This document shows positions 1-59,789 of a DNA stretch of 64,000 nucleotides, in pieces. Under the pieces are notes generated by a model that had not been told where the DNA came from, searched no databases, and worked only from the letters and a program-made list of their open reading frames with translations. Position numbers and translations under genes: made by a program. This DNA comes from Silurus meridionalis (lineage: Eukaryota; Chordata; Actinopteri; Siluriformes; Siluridae): assembly GCF_014805685.1 (NCBI RefSeq), contig NC_060898.1:8431001-8495000 (forward strand). Reading direction: 5' to 3'. Position 1 is the stretch's first letter; each line of letters opens with the position of its first letter.

Positions 1-2280
1 TGGTATTTTTACACAGCAAACGAAAATGTAATTTATTAAATGTCAATCTGTAGCAAGGACACAAAGGCTGGAAATGGAAGGTGAGTGCTTTTTATTCAGT
101 GGAAACAATTATTTATTGGGTGTCCCACATGTTCTGTACTGCAATTGCATGTGTACTGTCTAATATTTATACAGACTGGGTTGTATAGTGAAGAGAACCA
201 CGGTGTGCACACACTACTGATGTGCTTCATAATCCCGTGGTCGTCAATGAAAGCCCACTTATTTCAGCTCTTACAGAAAGCAAACGCATTTACGGACTTT
301 GCAGATGAATCATGCGCAACCAAAGGTCTGATACAAAAGGGTGGCTGAATGAACAAACAACAGTGCGCAATTAAGAATAACCACTTTCATGATATTTTTA
401 TTCATGCTGGTTTTTTAGTGCTATATTTGCACAGGCTCATTATATTTTCATTATGATATTTATCTGTAGGCCATCACTTCATTAAATCATTTAATTATTT
501 TTAAAAATGCAATTATGGTGACTGAGCAAAACACTTCCCAGAGTTATTGGTCTACTGCAGCCAAATGATATTCTCTGGTCATTGTATGGTTTCAAAGCTG
601 CATATATTTGTGCTCAACTATTTCTTAGAAATAAGATGAAAATACTCGTATTTCAATGTAACCAGCAACTTTACCAAAAGTCACATTCAGTCAGTTACTA
701 ATAACAGTTCTTTTACCATCTGATTGTTTTGCTGTGTGTATATTGTTTACAGAACTTGTTGGTTTATCCCTCGATCATGGGATAATTTCAACCTCCTTAA
801 ATCCGAATCGAAAGCTGATGAGAGGAGAACAGGGTTCAATTTATCTTCAGCCCAGAACTTTGCCCAGTTCTCCTGTTTCTGCACCAACTGCAGTGCTCAT
901 TGCCCTGTATCTTCACAGATAGATACTCTGCTTAGGTTACTGTTTCCTCCTTGGAGTAACGTCAGAACTTACGAGGAGTCACAACTGCTGAAACAGCTGC
1001 TGAAATAACCTTTTTTGCTTTTCCACTTTTTTTGCTTTTTCCACACTGTGATGGCATCTTGAACATGATGTCTAGTGTTTCTGTTCTAGCAGCACAACCA
1101 AGGGTAAAAGTAGCACACAGATGTGCTAGAGTGAAGTCCCCCTACAAGCGAGATACGCAACTAAAGTATGCACTTCTTTGAGGCAATGCCACATAAGAGC
1201 CTAACTGTTTAGCTGCGAGGTGCATCTGATATTATTAATTCGCAAGGTTTCTTGTTCCACAGTACTTTAAAAAACTTAGCATTTGTCTGCGTTATCCTCT
1301 TTGAATTATTTCTAGAGTAAAACAAAGCAATGTTTTTTCAGATTTTTTTGGTGTTACACGTTATGTGCAATTATAAAAATTCCACCCCTGCAAGCCTCCT
1401 GACTTGCATGCAGAGCTGCACACACAGAAGTGCCTTGAGATTCAAAAAGCTGATGGACAGTCGAGCTGATTGTCAGTGTCCATTCAAACAGAAATTAAAT
1501 GTATCATAATGCGGCAGGGGCAGATGAAAAGGACCTATGAATTTGCACTCTGTAAAGAAAAATCTTTTAAGGAAAGTTCAATCAACACCATTGTTAGCAC
1601 TGATTCCTCATCTGTTTTATAGAGGTACAGCTGCCTTGATAAATTTTCTGACAAGGGGTTTACATTTCCAAAAGGATAACAAAACGCTCCATGAGAAATC
1701 TGAATGGATTCTCATTTCTCTAGAAAGTTTGACAATAGGCCAAAGTCATTCTAAGCCAAAGACATTTATATGAAATTATTTTATAAGCAGTTATATCACA
1801 CTTATGTTTATGCAGAAACCAGAAACTCCCAGAGCTAGAACATTTGTTATTCACCTAGTCAATAGAAATGGCACAATGCCCCTGTAGAAATCCTTTCATA
1901 TAGATCATACCTATATTCACATCCTTTCTTATGTGCCATTAGGCAGTGGCTGATGGGACGACTATTTCATGGACATTTTAAGAGCCGTACCCATTGTGAT
2001 TACTGCTTTCAAGGTTGTCTGCTGTTAAACTATTATTTTATAATCCAATTAAACTCAGCTCTCATCTAAAAACCATGATCAGGACAGTGTCTGCATGTAT
2101 CTTAATGTGTTAATGCAAAATATCCACTCCGTGATGTTAGTAATCATTACTAGTCTATTTATAATAATAAGGACTAACACTTACTGTACATCTCTCAGCA
2201 CAACCTAAGAGCTATGTCAAAAGATGTAAGAACAGTGGAGAAGGTAAATTAGTTTATAGATAGAACATTCATTTTTGTAC
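1..2280 (-). other. ap3b1 intron 26 (partial)
   Basis: No sequence resembling the terminal AP3B1 ear exon is present on the minus strand, so this is at least 2.28 kb of the last intron. No clear transposon was recognised. A low-repeat stretch around 1385-1540 is discussed as a candidate conserved element. Confidence 0.6.
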
Positions 2281-50385
<48,105 letters not shown>

Positions 50386-50615
50386 GTCTAAAAATTCCCC
50401 TGCAAAGTTATAAGCAGTTTTGAAAGTGTAAAGGACAACAATAGTTACAGATTCGGTTTGAGTTTTGTGTCTTTTTTCAAAGCCGGTTTAAAAAATATAG
50501 GGAAGAAAATCCTTTTCTCTGAGTCGCAAGTATTCTCTATTCCTTCTTCCACGCACAACCGGATGTGTGAGTTGCAGAAGTTTAGGTCACATGACAGGCG
50601 CGTGACGCTTCAAAT
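50386..50615 (-). promoter_or_regulatory. ap3b1: putative ap3b1 promoter / 5'UTR region
   Basis: About 230 bp upstream of the ATG hold a palindromic GTCACATGAC (50586-50595), TGACGC (50603-50608, CRE half-site) and ACCGGATGTG (50558-50567, ETS-like). There is no TATA box at an obvious distance. That these form the core promoter is inferred from position; no transcript start can be read from sequence. Confidence 0.5.
50586..50595. promoter_or_regulatory. M-box / CLEAR-like E-box GTCACATGAC
   Basis: TCACATGA is the M-box core bound by MITF/TFE-family factors, and with its flanks it differs from the CLEAR palindrome GTCACGTGAC by one base. It lies about 200 bp upstream of the ap3b1 ATG. Binding is inferred, not shown. 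Confidence 0.5.
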
Positions 50616-53589
50616 GGAGGCACCTGACCGGCAGCTTCTAACTATTCAACACTGTAAAACTCATTACAGGTTAATGAACATAGAAATATAAATGTTAATG
50701 ATTGAGGATTGTCCTAGGCAGATCATTTATTTTCCACTGTGGTCAGTAAAGCTGCTATACTAGGCCCATTGACTCACAGGCCAATGGACTGCATTTACTA
50801 GATTTTACAGCTCCATCTAAATCCACAAGTAAATTAAACAAGAAGTGGTGTCCTTAATTCATGTCACAAAGCATTAACTTGTTCAACCTGTAAGTGCTGA
50901 ATACAGAACTGCAGTGTTGGGCCGTGCATTTCACACCTAGGACATCAGTGGTCTTATTACCATGACATGACGGCTATAAAAACCATCAATATGATACAGA
51001 AATGCAGTATAACAAAATGCTGCATCACAGACAGGTTTTCATGTGACAGAATGAATGCCATTTCTAAAGCAAGACACCCAAAGAACACTCCTTTCACTGC
51101 AGCCAAATCTGCACCTCCTACATACATCCTACATCTCCAGCAGAATCGTCAATAAACTGATCCCGGGTTTTCCATACATTTTTGTGCATTGGTTTTCCTG
51201 TGGATTTGGCAGTGAGGCAAATGTGTGTTTATGTGCAAATTATATGGGAAAGAAAACACAAAAGTATAAATGGTTTATGAAAATGGCAGAAAACTGTTTT
51301 AAACTATTTTGTCTGACCTTTCCTCACAATGTCCAACTGCTCTTGAAAAATTTGTCTTGTAAATGGCCTTGTTGGTATATCTGAGACAAAATCAATTTCT
51401 TCTGCTCTGTTAGCCATTGTGGAATTTTACTAGATTTTACAGCTCCATCTAAATACACAAGTAACAGTTCATGTCAAAGGGCATTAACATGTTAAAGCTG
51501 TAGAAGGAATAAAGTACTGAATACTGTACTGCTATTATACAGATAAAAACCTGTTTTGTTGCATAATTTCATTGTGATTGATCAGCCTTAGGCAGACCGA
51601 AGGTCCTAAAACCATCAAAAGAGGAGAAATTAAAACTTTCAGTGCAACACATTTATTCGTGACATCCTGTATTTTACTCAGATTTTTTTTTAAATCCTCC
51701 ACCGAAAAAAAAAATGTTATCACTAAAATGATGCACTACTGATGCATCTCAAATCAAGCACCAAAATTCGACAGTATACACACATCCGGCAATTTAAAAC
51801 CTCTTGTGGAAACATAGCAAAAGTTTTGTTTGGTGTCCTGGTGATTTCCGTAATTTAAGAATATTTTGTCTACATACTCTGTTGAGTATGGTTTCATTAA
51901 TAATAAACATACATTTGCATAAAGTATCCATATTTGTCCATGTCAATGTTGATTAGAGTATAAAAAACCTCATAAGTATTAATTCAAGGTACGTTTAGAA
52001 CAGAAAAAAAATTCTATTAAGTTGTAATTAATCACATGACAACTCATGATTAATCATGGTTAAATATTTCAATCGACTGACAGCACCAAAGTAAAATAAT
52101 AATGGGAAACAACATACAACCATCCATGGAAAAATGTAGGATAGGGAAACAACACAACTGTTCATGGAAAAAGGTAATGTGGGGAGAGGTGAAGTGAGGC
52201 TAGGATAGGGTTTGGTGGTGGCGAATGTTGTAGATTACTTTAAGGCTTTGTTATTTTTTTTGTAATGTGTTCAACTGTATTGTATTCTTTGTCATGTTAT
52301 TTTCACAACTGGCACAAAAGCTAAAGGCATTTACTGGAGAGAACATAAGGTGTGTGACTTTTTATTATTATTATCCAAATAAATAATGTATGTGTGTTTT
52401 TTTTTATATTGTATTGGGTTTAAATTTTAGATTAAACAGATAAAACCTGTTTCAATGCATAATTTATTTGTGATCAGCCTAAGACCGACAAAAGGTCGTC
52501 AACCATCATGTAAGTCTAAAATTAATGATGGCCCACAAGGTTAAAATTTGGGCACTGTGGAATTATTTTCCTATTGTCGATTCATTATCTGATTAAGATA
52601 AATTACCTAATCACTATGAATCAATGGTGTCATTTTTCCTCACTTATTTGTGTCTGGGTTTTTTTTTGTCACAATGGTTTTGTGCGTGTTCTTGTTTTTA
52701 TGCTTTTTTCTTATCTTAACCTTGATAAGACCTTAAAATGATTTATATGATCCTGTCTTTTGCATTTGCACATCACTATAAACATTCAGATTGTGCAGAT
52801 TCTACTGAATGTTAATGGTCACCCAGAAAAGATTTACAACAGTGTTCTAGACATAAACATTTGGTAGCTATTATCTTGTAATGTATCATGATGAATGATG
52901 GATTATAAGAACATGCTTAATCTTAAAGTACCAAGTTTTTCTTAAAAAAGAAAGTGGGAGGAGAAGGACAAGGGGATGACCGATCTAAGAAGACCAAACT
53001 AAGATTAATGTTAGTCTTGTGACTAGAGTTGTATTACTGCTGTCATCAGTTCATGAGCGATTGGGTGTGAATAAACTACTGCTTTAGCCTCCAGATGACC
53101 ATGGAAATGAGATACTTAATCGAGTATTACTACAGCAATACCCTTGACATCTGTTTTAAAAGTAGAGTTTTTTTGTCATTTTAGTACCAGGAAATGGCTG
53201 GAATATAGTGTGAAAACAGATGTAGCAAAAATAACTAAATATAAAATCGCCTTTTAGAGCATAGGACCAAACTGAAAAATTAACATTAGCTTTTTTAATA
53301 ATAAAATTGTAAATATAAGGCAAAATATACAGAATATTCATGTAAATAAAATCTATTGTTTAAATATTACTCTAGATAGCACCATAATTATAACAGATAA
53401 TCAGTTAAAAAGTTTTACTCCTACTCAAGAGAGTGAATTAATAAAATTTAGTAACAAAATCATCAACTTGTATTTTCGATCTCTTACCTACAAGTTTCTT
53501 CAAACAGATAATTAGAAGAACTTGAACTGATTTTACCTTGACGTTTGTCAGCTGTTCAACTAATGTCCAATATCAAAACTCCCCATTAT
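50616..53589. other. intergenic, upstream of ap3b1
   Basis: No gene recognised. Contains related direct-repeat pairs (50795/51426 and 51541/52437) and one arm of an inverted repeat (51747-51993). The CCAT-rich block 52080-52180 is a short imperfect duplication. Confidence 0.55.
51747..51993. repeat. left arm of a dispersed inverted repeat
   Basis: TCTCAAATCAAGCACCAAAA to AATTCAAGGTACG is the reverse complement of 55518-55703, apart from an extra block of about 60 bp. Both arms share TTTCATTAATAATAAACATA-type sequence. Probably two copies of an unnamed transposon. Confidence 0.7.
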
Positions 53590-54175
53590 CCATTACTTTG
53601 ATTTTAGAAAAGGGTGTAGCACAGCAGTTAGGTTCACACCTACTTGGGAATATGTATCAGTATCAGCCAGTAATATATCAGTCAGGATTAAGGCTTTATC
53701 ACAGCACAGACACAGTGCTGGTTAAAGTGGTAAATTACCTGCTATTGGTCTCTGATTAGGGCTGTGTCTCCTTGCTTGTGTTGCTTGACCTTAGTGCAGC
53801 TTTTGACACTATTGATTGCAATATCCTCCATGCTAGACTAGAAAATGTTGGAATAAAGGGAGCAGCTCTCTCCTGGCTTAGGTCTTATTTGACTGATTGT
53901 TATCGGTTTGTTGATGGTGAGATGTGAGACTCTTCACTGTCTAAAGTAAATTTTGGTGTTCTGCAAGGATCTGTTTTTTATATGCTACTTGTAAGTTAAA
54001 TTATATGCAAACATCTATTCGCTTCCATTGCTATGCTGATAAGACACATTTGTATGTTTCAGCAAAGCCAGATGAGAGGAATCAGCTTAACAATGATGAG
54101 GAGTGTGTAAAGGACATCCGCCAGTGGATGAATATGGATAATTTTGATTCATTTAATTTCTTCAATAGCTTAAAA
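53590..54175 (+). pseudogene. L2/CR1-type LINE reverse transcriptase fragment
   Basis: Plus-strand frames read LYHSTDTVLVKVVNYLLLVS, then [20 protein letters not shown] (first RT catalytic Asp in AAFDTIDH context), [15 protein letters not shown] and IRFHCYADKTHLYVSAKPDE. The YADD box is YADK, and there are internal deletions and stops. Same family as 62862-63735. Confidence 0.8.
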
Positions 54176-54779
54176 AAAAAAAACAACTAAAATAATGTAT
54201 GACTTTTCTGAAAAGTACACAAGCATGGCTTTTGAATCATTTTGCATAAAATTGACTGTCCCTTCACCATAGTAAACTTTATAACATTGAATTTAGATAT
54301 GTTTAAACATTTTCACATGCATTTCTACTTGTTGAATAGACCTTTGCTCATCATGCTGTCTACATCTCTGTACACAAGCGAAACCTGTTCAATGATTTTG
54401 TGTGTGAGGACATGTCTGTACATGTCTGTACTGATCTGTCCAAAACTTTAATAAAATCACATCACTTTTAAAATAAGTTTCATTCTTAATTCTTTCAAAA
54501 TGGCAGCACTAGATGACAGGGTCCAGTATTACTACACATTTGGATATAATCATACTTTTTGTACGTACTATGTTAAAGTTAATGCATGAGCAGGTTCTCC
54601 AAGTGGAAATTATGCACAACTTGCTTTACAGCAATAATCTTATTGATGATTGGAAGATATCAACCTCATTTGAGTGACATTAAGAGTGTGATTATAGTCT
54701 TAAACAATATAGAACACTGGAGAGTGAGAACTAACATGAGCACTGGAATGTTAGATTATGAGTAATGTTCTTTCTACAG

Positions 54780-55480
54780 TCTTTTACAGTCATTTGTGGT
54801 TATAAAACTAGGAGCTACTGAGCAACTCATAAAATAGCTCAACATTTGCGATCATCACAGATCCAACACCAGCTTCTCCATGCCAGAGCCTTTAAACACT
54901 CAAGAAGGTCCAGTGTCCAAACTCCACATGAAGTGGGATCCAATTGGCGCTGATACAACATGGTCCGGGATGTTTGCAGGGTCAACATCTACTTCTTTAA
55001 AGGTCCACAATCTTCATGAGGTGGGACGTGACTGGAGCTGGCGCAACCTCAGGATGCCTCAGGAAGGGTAGAGAAAGAGAAGCAGTGGAGAAGAATTAGC
55101 GTAGCTGCTGTTCATGATATTTACAAGCACAAGTTGATAATGTGCATGTGATCAAATGCACTGGAGCACAAGTTTATGATATGTGATGTGTGTTATGTGT
55201 AGGCTTTGCTAAAAAGATACGTTTTTAATCTGCATTTAAACTGGGAGAGTGTGTCTGAGCCCCGAACACTGTCAGGAAGACTATTCCAAAGTTTAGGAGC
55301 TAACTGTGAGAATGCTCTACCACCTTTAGTGGACTTTGCTATTCTAGGAACTACTAGAAGTCCCGAGTTTTGAGATCTCAGGAAACGTGACGGATTGTAA
55401 ATCTCACCAAGCTGTACTTTACCAAGCTCAGTATTATAAATGGGATTAGCAAGTGTTGCTCTAGAAAATTTCATAAAATT
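54780..55480 (-). mobile_element. L2/CR1-type LINE 3' end, minus strand
   Basis: A minus-strand frame (55193-55474) reads SGLLVVPRIAKSTKGGRAFS and then APKLWNSLPDSVRGSDTLSQ, FKCRLKTYLFSKAY, the C-terminus of fish L2-like ORF2. The 3'UTR appears to continue to about 54780. Confidence 0.78.
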
Positions 55481-55517
55481 ACAATTATATATTACAAATT
55501 ACAAATTACATTATACA

Positions 55518-55703
55518 ATGTACCTTAAATTAATACTTTTCAAGTTCTTAATAATCTAATCAACATGGGCATGGACAAAATATGGATGCTTTATGCAAAT
55601 TTATGTTTATTATTAGTGAAACCAGATTAAACATAGAGCATGAAGACAAACTATTTAATTGCTGGATGTGTGCATCATGCGGATTTTGGTGCTTGATTTG
55701 AGA
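55518..55703. repeat. right arm of a dispersed inverted repeat
   Basis: Reverse complement of 51747-51993, lying 3.5 kb away in opposite orientation and ending TTTTGGTGCTTGATTTGAGA. Confidence 0.7.
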
Positions 55704-58400
55704 CTTGGCACAAAACAAATTTATAGCGATTTAAAATTATTTTCCAGTTAAGTCCAATTTTTTTTTATCCCTGAATAAAGAAAGGGCGTCAATAAATGTG
55801 TTGCGTTGGTTTTAATTTTGCCACTTCTTTACTTGGTACATTCTAACCAGTTGCACTGATTTTCTTGATCTAGCTGGTCAAGACACATTCTTTTCCAAGC
55901 TGATACAGTGCCTTTTTTAGCATTGCACTCTTTTCAAGTAATCTTTGTAGTGCAGATTGAATTAGGTATAATTATATTTTATATAATAAATATAAAATAT
56001 TTAGAAACAATGAGACATGAAAAATTAAACTGTTAATTGTACAGTGAAATAAATCATAACTTTTTTTATATTTATTATTTTTATTTAAATATAAAAATGT
56101 TATAGATAATACAACATTTCACATATCAACACACGCTGTCCTTATCGGTTATCAAGAATTAGCCTAAATCCTGACCTTCTAGCTCCTACAATGAGTTTAT
56201 CAGCAGGACCATCTGGTGAACAGTTGTCAAGGCGATAACTTTTACAAGCAACAACTTTTTTTTACAATATTTGTAGATTTACGTTCTAATATAATATGTA
56301 GTTTGTAAACGGTACCAGTAGATGCCACCAGTGTGTCACCTTCAGGCGATATGTAAAGATACTGTAGATTGTGTAGAACAGTGTTTTAAGGCTAGTATTG
56401 TGATCTCAGTTGCTTTGGAGCATTTCTTAAATCATCCTTAATATTTGCAACCCAGTAAGTGCATTCTCAAAACAATTTGTACAAACAGCACAACACAATG
56501 GATTTGTGTCAATGAACATGTCAATCCAATCAAAATTGAAAGTCCCTTTGTCATTGTTCACAAACAAGATCATCAAAATGTTTAGTCCTGTTGTCAGTAT
56601 GACGGCACACAGTTTCACGATTTCATGATATAAACTATGGTTTGGATCACAGTGACTAAAAATGCACAAAATTTGACTTCCTTCTGTTTGGCATCTATGA
56701 ATTTCAGCAGCACTGATTGAATATTTGATTTATATTGATTGCAAGAGACCGGACAGCATTCACACTTTTACCGTCATATACGAGTGCTCGTTTGTTTCTT
56801 AGTTGTTCATCCATTTTTAGAATTAATAATTTTTTGTTTCGCTCTGTCTGTAAACACTCTCCAATTGTAGGTTCACAAGATTCACCTTTGACCTGTTTTA
56901 GAGAACTAGTTGATTATTGGTTGATTTGATGCCATACACTCTCCTTTATTAGTGACATTCAAGATTCATCTGCACAATTTATCAATTCAACCAATTCACA
57001 AGTCACATTTAGGAAAAAAAGTTTAATAGAAATTTTAGATGACAGATGATGAAAACTGGTTTAACCATTTTGCATTCAATGGCTTATGCAATGAACTGAT
57101 GCTGAGATGTTTTAGGGGTTAATACTATTAAGGTGAAACCAGTACGATATATTTTGATCAACATGACAAACAATTCATAATGTAGGAAACAGCAGACAAT
57201 TGTCGACAGATCAATAAATGAATGTAAAAGCACTCGCAATTTGATCAAAACAACAATAAATGAGCTTATGATTCTTATGATGAGCACAAATGACAAAATG
57301 ATGTGGAGGTTTAACAAGTAGTTTTGAGAATTTCATTTCTGATCTGATAAACGCTCCAAAGAAGGAAGAAGAAATCTAGCTGGCTAGCTGGCAGTTGCTG
57401 TGGTAACTAAGTAGATTGCTAGTATTTTGTAAGGCTAGCCTTTTGCTAAATGGTAGCTGTGGTATTCTAGTTGGCTGCATAAGATCTGGTGGGCTGTCAG
57501 GGACTTACATATTAATCTATTTTTGTCCATAAATGTGTATTTAATTATTCCCAATAGTCTATTTCCATCAATTCATAGCTTTTCTCTCACTTCTATGAGT
57601 GTCTGATTATGCTGAAGTTTCTATCAAATCAGATTTTCACATCACATGTTGCCAGGGTCAAAGAAATCTGCCATGAGGCCTTTAGAATCAGCAATATCAG
57701 AAAAAAGGTGTTGTTTTAACCAATCAGATTCCAAGTTTCGCGACTACAGGGCTTTCTAGCATACAACAACGTCAGGATTTTCACATCTTTTCATTAGATG
57801 TTCAGAGAGCACACTAGTCAGAGCTAGCAAACCGCATCTGTAGCAAAGTACACAAGCTCAAATGTATTTGTGTGGATTTAACTGAGATATACTGTATTTA
57901 TATATAATATTGATGGTTTAATAGTTGTTGCATAATAATTATGTGATTATAAGGTGGAATGATTCAGGTAAGACATCACTAAAAGCCTAGGTTTTTTTTT
58001 TTTTTATCAAGAGGTTAATAATGTCTCATTATTAGAAGTAGTAGTAAAATTGTGTATGTGTTTAAGCCTAACAGCCTCTACCTAGCAGCCATTCTGTATA
58101 TTAGATTGCTCCAAACAGTGTGTTGGAAGTGATATGACCTTGCCCATAACTGATCATTATGGCTGTAAAACATTCCATATATCAGAAGTTTATACTGTAT
58201 CTTTCTGTGTCAAGTAATGGAGGCATGGTAGATGCAAGATCAGAATCTATTTTTTATTGTGCAAAACTAATATACCAACACTAAAAACTAAACACAAAAT
58301 AACTAGAATCAAACAACAAAAAAAGCAATGTGAGCATGAGCAAATCAACAGCATGAAACATCAAGAAGCATGGAAAGAAAAATGCTTTCCTACCCTCTGC
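55704..58400. other. intergenic stretch without recognised gene
   Basis: AT-rich sequence with short open frames only. No transposon termini, exon-like peptide or RNA gene was recognised. Confidence 0.5.
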
Positions 58401-58406
58401 CAAGCA

Positions 58407-58648
58407 GGCAGACAGCACGATGTCCTTGGCAGAGCAGGCAGGCGGAGTGACATCCTCATTACTGCATGGAGGCACAGCGACATCCACATCATGGAACAGA
58501 GGCATGGCGAAATCCTCAAGAGGGCATGCAGGCGTGGCACATCCTCAAAAAGGCATGGAGGCATTGCACATCTTTGTCAGGATACAGAAGCACCACTGCA
58601 TCCTTATCAAACCTGGGGGACAGAGCAGTGTCTTCTACAGGAGAGAAG
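58407..58648 (+). repeat. degenerate ~30-bp minisatellite, about 8 units
   Basis: Units start near 58407, 58437, 58471, 58501, 58531, 58560, 58589 and 58619 (lengths 30, 34, 30, 30, 29, 29, 30, 30). The loose pattern is GGCATGGCGACATCCTCA followed by GGCATGGA-like sequence. Open frames in both directions cross it, but nothing supports coding. Confidence 0.75.
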
Positions 58649-59272
58649 ACGCTAGATGATGGCCATCAGGTCAACTGTATGAAACCTTTGCAGTGTGCTA
58701 ATGCTCGACTCTCCATTCCTGCAACATCCATTTTATAGGTCTCACATTCTGTTAATTAATGGAGAAGTGTGTGATATCTGTGTAATTTCTCACCTAGCTC
58801 TACAGTTTACAAACTACAGTTTGCATATTATATTAGAAATGGGTAACTCATATAAAATCTAAAAATACTTAAGTTTCTGCACATAAAAATAATCTACCTT
58901 GATTGGCCTGATGGCCATTGCCGATAAACCCATTATAGCAGCCAGAGGGTCAAGATATACTGATATTATAGTATTTTTCACTTCATTATAATAGAACAGT
59001 ACAAGTACAGGCTCTCATGCCTGCAAATCTAAAAATGCAGGTAAAGTAGCTTTCTGTGACTTTTGAGTGCTCTGACAGAGCAAATAAAATAATCTCTTAT
59101 ATAGAGGTGTTAATGTTTATTTACATTTTATGGGAAATTTAGTTGCTACAACTTGCAAATTACTACTACAAAGCACCACATACATAACATTTCTCTGTGT
59201 ATATTTCTCTTTATACTGTATGTATGTCATTCTAACTCTCACTTTCCCTCCCCCATACATTCTCTTCCTTTG

Positions 59273-59359
59273 ATATCAATTTCCTCGTATTCCTTTCAGT
59301 CTGGAATTTTCTACTCCCATGGGAATTCCATACTGAAAGGAATATGAAAAAAGTGATAT
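59273..59359 (+). repeat. pre-microRNA-like hairpin
   Basis: An arm including ATTCCTTTCAGTCTGGAATT pairs with GGAATTCCATACTGAAAGGA. With wobble pairs about 36 of 40 positions pair around a loop of about 8 bases. Size fits a pre-miRNA or a small MITE; no expression evidence is available. Confidence 0.6.
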
Positions 59360-59789
59360 AGTTATATTTATCTTACCTGCTCTCCTAAACACAGACACAT
59401 ACATTGATGATTAACTGAAGGAGGTTTGGTCCGTCTGCAAACAATGCGTAAGTCAAAGATGTTGACTTACAACCCCCCCTTACAAATAGACATTGTATTT
59501 GCTCTTTTATTTTTTATTTTTTTATTACCCAGCTGTTAGGACTGCACAAGCCAGTGCACTCTTAGTGCCAGTCACAAGCCTGGATAAATGGGGAGGGTTG
59601 TGTTAGGAAGGGCATTTGTAGCATAAAATGTTACAAATCATATACATGGATTACAAACCTAAATTCCAGACTGGATCGGTTGAGGCCTGGGTTAACAACC
59701 AATCCAGTCACAGTCATTGTTAGCCAACAGGGTACCTGTGTATATTGGGCTTCTTTTGGCTAAAGGAGGAGAAGCAGAGGAGAAGTCAT

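Noticed and set aside
724..1008. 94-residue plus-strand open frame and the minus-strand sequence opposite as a possible terminal ap3b1 exon
   Set aside because: Neither strand resembles the expected RFAAKTVHSG..ear ending, and no suitable acceptor was found.
50458..50691. Open frame antisense to the ap3b1 promoter as a divergent gene
   Set aside because: Short, no domain or splice evidence; it overlaps the promoter motifs.
58257..58738. Overlapping open frames as a new gene
   Set aside because: They are produced by the ~30-bp minisatellite and have no recognisable domain or conserved start.
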